Assembly (NCBI GenBank): GCA_036351435.1
Contig: JAZBPA010000208.1
Span: forward strand, 1 to 7,366
DNA: 7,366 nucleotides
From: JAAUQA01 sp036351435
GTDB lineage: Bacteria; Pseudomonadota; Gammaproteobacteria; Competibacterales; Competibacteraceae
Direction: 5' to 3'
Part shown: positions 1 to 7,100 of the stretch, piece by piece
Position numbering within the stretch: the stretch's first letter is position 1
Layout: each line of letters starts with the position of its first letter
Notes under the pieces: generated by a model
The model's input: the letters and a program-made list of their open reading frames with translations, nothing else
Database searches by the model: none
Told to the model about the DNA's origin: nothing
Made by a program: the position numbers and the translations under genes

Positions 1-605
1 ACCACGGCCAGATCATGGCTCACCATTAAATAAGTTAAGCGATGCTCTTGGCGCAATCGGGTCAACAGATTCAGGATTTCCGCCTGTACCGACACATCCA
101 AGGCCGAAGTCGGCTCATCCAGCAATAACACGCGAGGTTCCATAATCAAGGCGCGGGCGATAGCGACTCGTTGGCGTTGTCCGCCGGACAGTTGGTGTGG
201 GTAACGAAACCGCAGCGCATAAGCCAAACCTACCGTCGCCAGCGCATCTTTGACCCGCCGATCGGCGTTACCCAAAGCTTGGATGGCGACCGGTTCAGTC
301 AGGATTCGATTCACCGTATGGCGGGGATGCAAAGAGCCAAAGGGGTCTTGAAACACCATCTGGACCTGTCCATAAAACGATGCAGAGCGTTTGCGGTCTT
401 GCGCCTCGCCGGCTACCCGAATAGTGCCTTGCCAGCTGTCGATCAGACCGCATATCGCTTTAAGCACCGTCGATTTACCCGATCCCGACTCCCCGACCAA
501 ACCGAAGGCCCCGCCTTTACCGATGTGCAAGGAGACGTTGCGCACGGCCTGCACCAGCGTGTTACCTTGGCCGAAGGAAACCGAAAGATTGTCGACTTCA
601 AGCAC
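1..605 (-). CDS. OppF/DppF-like ABC importer ATPase, partial (3' end off the window)
   Basis: This is the second ATPase subunit of a peptide/nickel-type ABC importer; it hydrolyses ATP at the cytoplasmic face of the permease pair. I translated it by hand: 201 complete codons from a GTG start at 605-603, with no stop before the left edge. Visible motifs are a Walker A GESGSGKST (residues 38-46), a Q-loop FQDP (about 85-88) followed by the family-typical GSLHPR, an ABC signature LSGGQRQR (139-146), a Walker B with LLLDEPTSALD (160-170), and an H-loop SHDL (196-199). The C-terminal substrate-specificity tail lies outside the window. The GTG start is chosen because the protein then begins MLEVDNLSVSF, as is usual for the family, and no in-frame ATG occurs before about residue 83. 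A weak Shine-Dalgarno (GAGAG, 612-616) overlaps the stop codon of the preceding gene, so translation is probably coupled to it. The importer's substrate cannot be told from the ATPase. Confidence 0.93.
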   Translation of the reverse strand, partial: MLEVDNLSVSFGQGNTLVQAVRNVSLHIGKGGAFGLVGESGSGKSTVLKAICGLIDSWQGTIRVAGEAQDRKRSASFYGQVQMVFQDPFGSLHPRHTVNRILTEPVAIQALGNADRRVKDALATVGLAYALRFRYPHQLSGGQRQRVAIARALIMEPRVLLLDEPTSALDVSVQAEILNLLTRLRQEHRLTYLMVSHDLAV

Positions 606-614
606 GGTTCGCTC

Positions 615-1508
615 TCAATCCAACCAAGCGGGGTCGCGTTGCAACACGGGCAGCATGGATCGCCGCTCAGTCACTGCCGGCAGGCAATCCAACAAGCCGC
701 GCGTATAGGGATGCTGCGCTTGATGGAGTCGGTCGGCAGCGCATTCCTCCATGATTTTTCCACCGTACATGATTAAGATCCGGTCACAGAACGACGCGAC
801 TAGATTCAGGTCATGGCTAATCAGTATCAACCCCATCCCGCGTTGCGTGACCAGGTCGTCGAGAATTGCCAACACCCGCAAGCTTACCGTCACATCCAAC
901 GCTGAGGTGGGTTCATCAGCAATCAACAGATCGGGTTCGGGCAGCAACATCATGGCAATCATCACCCGCTGCCCCATCCCGCCGGAGAGTTCCTGGGGAT
1001 AGGCACGTAACACCCGTTGTGGGTCGCGGATTCGCACCGCTTGCAGCATATCCAGTGCCTTCTGACGGGCTGTATGACGACTGCCGCCAAAATGAACGCG
1101 GTAAGCCTCATCAAGTTGTTGACCGACGCTCAGCACCGGATTCAAGGAATAATGCGGGTCTTGCATGATTAAGGCGATACGTCGGCCACGAATCGCCCGC
1201 CATTGGCGGTGACCGGCGTGCAATAAATCGATCCCGGCGAATTCCAAACGGCGCGCTTGCAGTCGCCCCGAGCTCGGCAACAAGCCCAAAATAGCGCGGG
1301 CAGTCTGCGATTTGCCGGAGCCGGATTCACCGACAATGCCCAGTTTTTCTTGCCCCACGTGAAAATTAATCCCGCGTACCGCAGCCACCCGACCCTGGCG
1401 AGTAGCGAAATCGACCTGTAATTCCTCCACGCGCAGCAGGGGATTGCGACGCCCGACAGTGGCGAGTAAACCGTTCTGGCTGTTGTCTTTAACCGGGTCG
1501 CGGTTCAT
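615..1508 (-). CDS. OppD/DppD-like ABC importer ATPase
   Basis: This is the first ATPase subunit of an oligopeptide/dipeptide/nickel-type ABC importer, 297 residues. Motifs: Walker A GESGSGKS (60-67), Q-loop MQDP (115-118) followed by HYSLNP, signature LSGGMGQR (174-181), Walker B with LLIADEPTSALD (194-205), H-loop ISHD (230-233), and a C-terminal oligopeptide-transporter tail containing HPYTRGLL (266-273). The tail is short compared with free-standing OppD/DppD proteins of about 320-335 residues, and resembles the end of the first half of the double ATPase YejF. The ATG at 1508 has an AAGGAG 13 nt upstream, a long spacing. A GTG at codon 27 is a possible but unsupported alternative start. 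It is the first gene of its transcription unit, with the kinase gene diverging 33 bp away, so the permease and binding-protein genes, if linked, must lie to the left or elsewhere. Substrate unknown. Confidence 0.95.
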   Translation of the reverse strand: MNRDPVKDNSQNGLLATVGRRNPLLRVEELQVDFATRQGRVAAVRGINFHVGQEKLGIVGESGSGKSQTARAILGLLPSSGRLQARRLEFAGIDLLHAGHRQWRAIRGRRIALIMQDPHYSLNPVLSVGQQLDEAYRVHFGGSRHTARQKALDMLQAVRIRDPQRVLRAYPQELSGGMGQRVMIAMMLLPEPDLLIADEPTSALDVTVSLRVLAILDDLVTQRGMGLILISHDLNLVASFCDRILIMYGGKIMEECAADRLHQAQHPYTRGLLDCLPAVTERRSMLPVLQRDPAWLD

Positions 1509-1541
1509 GCTGATAAGAAAACTCCTTGGAGAAAGTCAGGA
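1509..1541. promoter_or_regulatory. 33-bp divergent start region with overlapping Shine-Dalgarno sites
   Basis: This gap separates the minus-strand ATPase start (1508) from the plus-strand kinase start (1542). At 1522-1531 the plus strand reads CTCCTTGGAG. On the minus strand this gives AAGGAG (1527-1522), 13 nt before the ATPase ATG; on the plus strand GGAG (1528-1531) lies 10 nt before the kinase ATG. The two ribosome-binding sites therefore abut within 10 bp on opposite strands. The gap is too short for two full promoters, so at least one promoter must sit inside the opposing gene. A weak plus-strand candidate is TTAACC (1489-1494), 17 bp, GATAAG (1512-1517), four of six matches in each box. 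I found no comparable candidate for the minus strand. Confidence 0.6.
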
Positions 1542-3317
1542 ATGGGCAGACTTTATCTCACCACGGTTCGCGCTAGATTAATAGTGCTGAGCGTGGTCGG
1601 CGCTTTGGCCACTATCGCGACTGTAGTCATTATTCTGTATCTCACTCAGGCGCGCGTGGTGGATCAAGTCAAGCATAATGCCACCCTGCTCGCCAATGTG
1701 TTGGCCTTGGAGCACAAAACACAAGTGAGCAGCATCCAGCAAATGCTTGCTCTGCTCGCACAAATCCCAGCTATTCAAAGTAGCCCGCCGGATTGTACGA
1801 CGGCCTTCCGTTTGTTGGATCATCCGTTGAATGAGTTCATGGGTTTTGCCCTGCTCTCGCCGATGGGAGATCTGTATTGTACCCAATCTCCGGTCGCTCA
1901 GCTGATTGCACCGGTAGATCGAGAGTTTTTTGCCCGAGTCGCGCAAACCCAACGCTTCCATATCCGTGACCATCCGCTAGTCAGCACCCAAGGGGATGCC
2001 CACTTGCTTGCTGTCCTGCCACTGATGAGTGCGGCTAACCAAGTCGAATCATTATTAGTGGGGGTGTTGAATATGGAATGGTTCGATGTTTTCTTGGCTG
2101 AAACGCCGCCACTAGACGGCACTGCTATTCTGATGGTCGATCAACAAGGACAGGTGTTGGCACGCTATCCTCATAGCTTCGCTGCCATCGGCGAAAATTT
2201 TGTTGATACCGCTTTTTATCAAGCCCTACTTGGGCCTAGTGCTAGCAGTGGAGAAATCCTCTGGCGCGATGGTGAAGAAAAGATCCTCGGTTTTGCCGTC
2301 CCACAAGATCATCCGTTTAACGTATATATCAGCGTGCTCTTCAATAAAGACCAGCTTTGGCAACATACGTTAAGCTCGCTCCTGCAAGGCATCACGCTAG
2401 TCGCTTTGGCGCTGGTGGGAGTTTTTTTATTTATTCTGTACGGTAATTACCAGATCATCCTGCGGTACTTGAACAGCCTGGTTGATACCACCCGGAAAAT
2501 GGCTGCCGGCGATCTTTCGGTGCGTTCCGAATGGGCCACAGATGTCAGTGAATTCGGTACGCTAGCGCGCGCTTTCAATACGATGGCTGAAGCGATGGCG
2601 CAACGTGAGCAAAAGCTTCGGGATCATGCTGTTATGTTAGAGAAATCGAATATCGAATTGGAACAATTCGCCTATGTGGCCTCCCATGACCTGAAAGAAC
2701 CGTTACGGATGGTGGCGAGTTTCTGCAACCTACTGCAACAGCGTTACGCTGACCAGCTCGACGCCAAAGCCCAACAATATATTGCCTATGCGGTCGATGG
2801 CGCCCAGCGCATGCAAACCCTGATCAATGATTTGCTGACGCTATCGCGGGTCGGAACCCAACAAAACACCTTTACTGCAGTGGATTGCAATACCGTATTG
2901 CAAGCAGTGCTCGGCGATTTGCAACACATTATTCAGCAATATGATGCACACATTGTCACACCAAGCCCGTTACCGATCGTGCACGCGGATAGCACGGAGT
3001 TTGGACAGCTGCTACAGAATCTGATCGGCAACGCCATCAAGTTTCGCGGCGACGCGCCGCCTCGCATCAAAATTTCCGCAATCCCTGATGATGATGAGTG
3101 GATATTTGCAGTACGCGATAACGGTATCGGTATCGCCCCTGAATTTAAAGATCGTATTTTTTTGATTTTTCAACGCCTGCATCACCGAGAAAACTATTCA
3201 GGAAACGGCATCGGCTTGGCGGTGTGCAAAAAAATTGTCGAACGCTATGGAGGTCGAATCTGGGTGGAGTCGGAGCCTAGCAAGGGCAGCACGTTTTACT
3301 TTACCTTGCCGCGTTAA
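1542..3317 (+). CDS. Membrane sensor histidine kinase (dCACHE-like sensor, HAMP, HisKA, HATPase)
   Basis: A 591-residue inner-membrane histidine kinase that should autophosphorylate in response to a periplasmic ligand and pass the phosphate to a response regulator. Order of parts: TM1 (about 12-35); periplasmic region (about 36-276) with the pattern of a double CACHE domain and two cysteines, C85 and C113; TM2 (about 278-300); HAMP (about 300-355, with AAGDLSVR and the AFNTMAEAM helix); a short coiled coil; HisKA with the H-box SHDLKEPLR and phospho-acceptor H382; HATPase with N-box NLIGNAIKF (N493, N497), G1 DNGIGI (526-531), F-box near 541-543 and G2 GNGIGLA (554-560). The H-box and ATPase type resemble phytochrome-like kinases. 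The protein ends straight after the ATPase domain, with no receiver or phosphotransfer domain, and no response regulator gene lies in the window, so it appears orphan here. The start is supported by GGAG at 1528-1531 and by the N-terminal TM helix. Signal and target are unknown. Confidence 0.93.
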   Translation: MGRLYLTTVRARLIVLSVVGALATIATVVIILYLTQARVVDQVKHNATLLANVLALEHKTQVSSIQQMLALLAQIPAIQSSPPDCTTAFRLLDHPLNEFMGFALLSPMGDLYCTQSPVAQLIAPVDREFFARVAQTQRFHIRDHPLVSTQGDAHLLAVLPLMSAANQVESLLVGVLNMEWFDVFLAETPPLDGTAILMVDQQGQVLARYPHSFAAIGENFVDTAFYQALLGPSASSGEILWRDGEEKILGFAVPQDHPFNVYISVLFNKDQLWQHTLSSLLQGITLVALALVGVFLFILYGNYQIILRYLNSLVDTTRKMAAGDLSVRSEWATDVSEFGTLARAFNTMAEAMAQREQKLRDHAVMLEKSNIELEQFAYVASHDLKEPLRMVASFCNLLQQRYADQLDAKAQQYIAYAVDGAQRMQTLINDLLTLSRVGTQQNTFTAVDCNTVLQAVLGDLQHIIQQYDAHIVTPSPLPIVHADSTEFGQLLQNLIGNAIKFRGDAPPRIKISAIPDDDEWIFAVRDNGIGIAPEFKDRIFLIFQRLHHRENYSGNGIGLAVCKKIVERYGGRIWVESEPSKGSTFYFTLPR

Positions 3318-3353
3318 AGCACTATCTCGACTATCGGGCATATGATGCTTTTT
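3316..3353 (+). terminator. Weak candidate terminator after the kinase gene
   Basis: Just after the kinase stop, AAAGCA (3316-3321) can pair with TGCTTT (3346-3351) around a 24-nt loop, and a smaller stem GCAT/ATGC (3339-3342 with 3345-3348) sits directly before a run of five T (3349-3353). Both stems are short and A/T-rich, so termination may be weak or absent. The peroxiredoxin-like gene could then be partly read from the kinase promoter. Confidence 0.22.
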
Positions 3354-3413
3354 CAGAAATTGGCACTAATCTAAGGCTGCATAGCTCAAACACAAAGTCG
3401 CACTTTACCTTTT

Positions 3414-3419
3414 AAGGAG
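3414..3419 (+). promoter_or_regulatory. Strong Shine-Dalgarno of the peroxiredoxin-like gene
   Basis: AAGGAG lies 7 nt before the ATG at 3427, the best-formed ribosome-binding site in the window. It fixes the start of the downstream gene and suggests efficient translation compared with the weak or badly spaced sites of the other genes here. Confidence 0.8.
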
Positions 3420-3426
3420 AACCTGA

Positions 3427-3954
3427 ATGAGCCTCAAACCCCGCCAGCCAGTTCCAGAACTGAATATACCCACAGTACAGGGTGGTCAGTGGAAACTCGC
3501 CGATCAACAACCCGCGCATTTTACCTTGGTGGTCTTTTATCGCGGATTGCATTGTCCAATCTGTAAGCCCTACTTGCGCGATCTGGACCGTAAACTACCA
3601 GAATTTCAAACCCGTGGCGTAGAAGCCATCGCCATCAGCAGCGATGTTGAAGAACGCGCCCGGCGTGCCCAACAGGAGTGGGGATTGAATGCCCTTACCG
3701 TCGGTTACGATTTGAGCATCGACAATGCCCGAGAATGGGGTCTTTACATTTCCACCAGTCGCGGCATGACCTCTATTGGAGTTGAGGAACCGGCCCTGTT
3801 TAACGAACCGGGATTATTCCTGGTACGACCCGATGGCACTTTGTACGCAGCCGCAGTGCAAACCATGCCTTTTGCCCGACCCGCGTTCAGTGAGGTATTG
3901 TCTGCGGTGGATTTCGTGATTTCAAAAGATTATCCGGCTCGCGGAGAAGCCTAA
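3427..3954 (+). CDS. Peroxiredoxin-like (AhpC/TSA superfamily) thioredoxin-fold protein with CxxC
   Basis: A 175-residue protein with no signal peptide or membrane segment, so probably cytoplasmic. It has the peroxiredoxin/thioredoxin-fold layout: a PVPELNIPTVQGG opening, a beta strand ending VVFYRG, then the active-site segment LHCPICKPYLRDL with C43 and C46, a second strand VEAIAISSD (about 65-73), and a late strand LFLVRPDGTLY (about 130-140). By family knowledge such proteins are annotated AhpC/TSA or peroxiredoxin-like and are expected to reduce peroxides or act as thiol-disulfide exchangers; the substrate is not shown by the sequence. The CxxC differs from classical AhpC, where the resolving cysteine is far from the peroxidatic one, and these are the only two cysteines in the protein. 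It lies 109 bp downstream of the kinase gene on the same strand and may be cotranscribed or have its own promoter. It converges with the RND gene. Confidence 0.88.
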   Translation: MSLKPRQPVPELNIPTVQGGQWKLADQQPAHFTLVVFYRGLHCPICKPYLRDLDRKLPEFQTRGVEAIAISSDVEERARRAQQEWGLNALTVGYDLSIDNAREWGLYISTSRGMTSIGVEEPALFNEPGLFLVRPDGTLYAAAVQTMPFARPAFSEVLSAVDFVISKDYPARGEA

Positions 3955-4103
3955 AATTGATCACTGCTGGCAACTTATCGACCGGGATACGATTAGCAAG
4001 ACCGTTTGCGGTAGGGATACCGCAGTCGAGCTTACAGGGAGGTATTCACAGCGCGTCTTGATAACGCTATCCGGGTCGATGGGTGGAGTTCATCTGGATA
4101 GCG
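3955..4103. other. Convergent intergenic region with two hairpins
   Basis: This 149-bp gap lies between the 3' ends of the peroxiredoxin-like and RND genes. I see no coding potential. It holds a 6-bp perfect hairpin (4008-4023), a direct repeat of GGGATAC (3984-3990 and 4014-4020), and most of a 12-bp inverted repeat that continues into the RND stop codon (4061-4107). The position and structures fit a transcription-end or mRNA-stabilising region serving both genes, although neither hairpin is followed by a T-run on either strand. Confidence 0.6.
4008..4023 (+). repeat. 6-bp perfect hairpin with GGGA tetraloop
   Basis: GCGGTA (4008-4013) and TACCGC (4018-4023) are perfect complements around the loop GGGA, which fits the stable GNRA tetraloop pattern in plus-strand RNA. 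It lies about 55 nt past the peroxiredoxin-like stop codon. No T-run follows (the next bases are AGTCGAG), so it is not a standard intrinsic terminator; it could stabilise the 3' end of the transcript or be chance. Confidence 0.5.
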
Positions 4104-4107
4104 TTAT
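4061..4107. repeat. 12-bp perfect inverted repeat spanning the RND stop codon
   Basis: ATAACGCTATCC (4061-4072) and GGATAGCGTTAT (4096-4107) are exact inverted copies separated by 23 nt. The RND stop codon (4104-4106) lies inside the right arm. In plus-strand RNA the stem can grow by four more pairs (4073-4076 with 4092-4095, two of them G-U); in minus-strand RNA those G-U pairs become mismatches, so the structure is longer in the peroxiredoxin-side transcript. No T-run follows in either direction. Likely roles are bidirectional transcript-end formation or mRNA protection; a protein-binding palindrome is less likely at convergent 3' ends. Confidence 0.7.
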
Positions 4108-7100
4108 GATGACGTGGCCTCACTGGGTGGCTCGTGGGCTGCCACATCAACCCAGTGGTCGACAACTTCCTTGCTTTTCAGAAATATGGCGAGTAGGGGC
4201 GGGATAATCGCCAACGTCAACAGGGCGGACAGCGCTAAACCGCCCACCACTACCGACCCTAATCCCCGATACAGTTCAGATCCCGCGCCGGGAAACAATA
4301 CCAGCGGCAACATCCCGAACACCGAAGTCAGCGTCGACATGAAAATCGGTCGAATGCGGTTACGAGTGGCTTCTTGGATGGCAGTCACCACATCCATGTT
4401 GCCATCCCGTAAGTTATAAAGCGTCTGATGCACCAGCAGAATCGCATTGTTGACCACGATGCCGATCAGAATCACGAAGCCTAGTAGCGTCAGCATATCC
4501 AGCGGTTGGAAGGTGAACACATTGAGCAACGCCAGCCCTAAAACAGCACCAGCGGTTGCCAAAGGCACTGAAAACAGAATGATCAGGGGATACAAAAAAC
4601 TCTCAAACAACACGGCCATCACTAGATAAACGATGACGATCGCCACGAACAATTGCCACACCATCGCATCCCACGTTTCAGTCAACTGATCGGCGGTGCC
4701 GGATAGCGATAAGCTCACTTGGTTCGGCAATCCTTCCACGACCAAAGGCGCCATGACTTGTTCCTCAATGATGTCCATGGCGCTTTCCAAGGCAATACCG
4801 GGTGCTGGTCTGATTTCCAAAGTCACCGTACGCACCCGTTCTCGATGACGAATCTCGGTAGGGCCTGAGGTGATTTCGATGTCCGCTAAAGAACGAGCGG
4901 GCACGATAGTGCCATCCGGCGTCACTACCGGTAAATAAGCAATGCCTTGGGTTTCCAGAATGTGTTGTTCGGGGCCTGTGAGCATAAGATCAAGCCGTTC
5001 ACCGTCTACAGTAATTTCCGCCACCCGCAAACCATCGTTGAAAGCATCCACGGTTAAGCCCAACTCGCGGGCAGTAACGCCACTGTCGGCTAGGCGCAGT
5101 CGATCCGGCATCACTCGCACCTCCGGGGCACCCAACTCCAGCCCGGGTTGAGGGCGTAATTGGTGGCCCTCATTTCTCGGTAGCGCTTGTTCGACTTTGC
5201 CGGCGGCGCGTTGGGCCACTTCTAGGACCTTTTCCAAATCAGGCCCGGAAATATCCAGATTCACCGAACGGCCGCCACCGATCCCCCGCCCAAAGATGGA
5301 CGGTTGCGTGATGAAACCGAAGGTGCCCGGCTCTTTAAAAACTAGTTGTTGTAAAGCCGGAATCAATGCGCCGGCACGAGTAGGTTCAATCGACGAAGCG
5401 CCGAGAAAAGTACGGCTGCGGGTAGCAACGAAGAAAAAATGCTTGATCTTAGGCGGTTCTCCCGGTGCCGATTCTGGACCAGTTTCGCTGGCCCATAACG
5501 GGCGGACTTCTGCCTCCAGACCCTCGGCGATGGCCGTGGTGGTATCCAGGTTATAGCCTGGGGGCGGCAACACGATCCCGAACACCAAATTGCGATTGCC
5601 CTCGGGTAAATACTCCAGCTTGGGCAATAGTGCCCAGGTAGTCACTAATGCCAGCGCGGAAACCAGCACCACCACTCCAATCGCCAGCACGCGGTTGCGT
5701 GCCACACGTCCGGTAAACCCAACGACGACGACTGTGACTCCATGAGCCAACGAATCAATAACCGGCAAGCGGCGCTGGCTATAGTCTTGAGCTACCGGGC
5801 CGCGCAACAGCCGTTTGGACAAGGCTGGAATCACAGTGACCGACACCACCAATGAAAGCGTCACAGCGACCGAAATCGCCACGGCGATGTCGCGGAACAG
5901 TTGTCCGACTTCCAGTTGCAGAACTAACAATGGAATGAAAACCATTACGGTGGTCAGCGCCGATACCAGAATGGCTCCCCAAACCTGGCTGGCGCCTTCA
6001 TAAGCGGCTTGCGCGACGGGCACCCCTTGTTGACGCAACCGGTAGATATTCTCTAACACCACAATGGCGGCATCCACCACCATTCCTACCGCAAACGCAA
6101 TGCCTGCCAAAGAAATCACATTAATCGAACGGCCCATCCCGGCCATAGCCACAAACGCACCGATCACGGATACGGGAATGGCCAGCGAGACAATCAGGGT
6201 AGCCCCAAGAGAACGGAGGAATAACAACAAGATAATAGCTGCCAGCACCCCACCCACATAGATGTTCTGTTGCACGAGGGCAATAGCGGAGTCAATGTAA
6301 ACAGTCTCGTCGTAAACCTGTTCCAGACTCAGCCGTTGTTCCGGCAGCACAGTCCGGTTCAGTTCAGCGACCGCCTCGCGTAACCCCTGCATCGTCTCAA
6401 TCACATTCGCACCGGTTTCGCGTACCGCATTGACCGCCAGCGACGGCTCGCCCAATTGCCGAATCCGCGCGCCGGGCTCCTTATAACCAAAACTAACTTC
6501 CGCCAAATCGCCGACCGTGACCCGCGCCGCTCGCCCGGAGACCGGATCACGGGTGCTTAACAACAGCACGTCGCGTACTTGTTCGGGCGTGGTCAGTTCA
6601 CCTTCGGTGCGGACCACATAACGGCGTTTGCCTTCATCCACGTTGCCGGCGGACAGAGAGACGTTGGCGGCCCGCAAGGTTTCCGTGATAGCCCCAACCG
6701 TCAAACCGGATTTGGCCATCCTGGCCGGATCGATAATCACCCGCAGCTCTCGCTCGCTGCCGCCGAACACATTGACTCGACCCACCCCCGGAACCCGTTC
6801 CAATCGTTCCCGAATCGCATCTTCGGCAAAATCGCCGAAGGTATGAATCGGTCGCTCGTTGCCCGGTAATCGTTGCAGAATAAACCAAGCAATGGGGCTG
6901 TCTTCGGAACCGGCCGTATCTAAGGTCGGTTCATCAGCTTCTTCTGGATAACCACTTACCCGGTCCAGCCGATTCGCGACCAACAGCAACGCTCGGTCCA
7001 TGTTTTGCCCGACCCGGAATTCCAGCGTGATCTCTCCTTGGCCGTTTTGCGCGGAAGCGGTGATTTCCTCCAGTCCTTCCAGACCCTTAAGCGCTTCCTC

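Noticed and set aside
603..617. The ATPase region as a broken pseudogene
   Set aside because: Both ATPases keep all catalytic motifs, and the downstream one has a plausible GTG start right after the stop; a two-gene pair is the usual state in this family.
171..1168. Several plus-strand open frames opposite the ATPase genes
   Set aside because: They lie antisense to ATPase sequence with intact Walker, signature and H-loop motifs and have no recognisable domains or ribosome-binding sites.
1578..2122. Minus-strand open frames opposite the kinase sensor domain
   Set aside because: The plus strand carries a continuous, domain-complete kinase; the antisense translations have low-complexity mixed composition and no start signals.
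3360..3382. Possible sigma-54 promoter (TGGCAC at 3361-3366 followed by TGCAT)
   Set aside because: The GG of the -24 element and the candidate GC dinucleotides are 12 or 15 bp apart instead of the required 10, so the geometry is wrong.
3360..3390. Sigma-70-type promoter starting with TTGGCA (3360-3365) for the peroxiredoxin-like gene
   Set aside because: The -35 matches five of six, but no acceptable -10 hexamer occurs at 15-18 bp, so I did not list it as a feature.
4061..4107. The inverted repeat as a mobile-element end or attachment site
   Set aside because: There is no transposase or integrase in the window, no target-site duplication around it, and it sits exactly at the convergent gene ends, where a transcript-end function is simpler.
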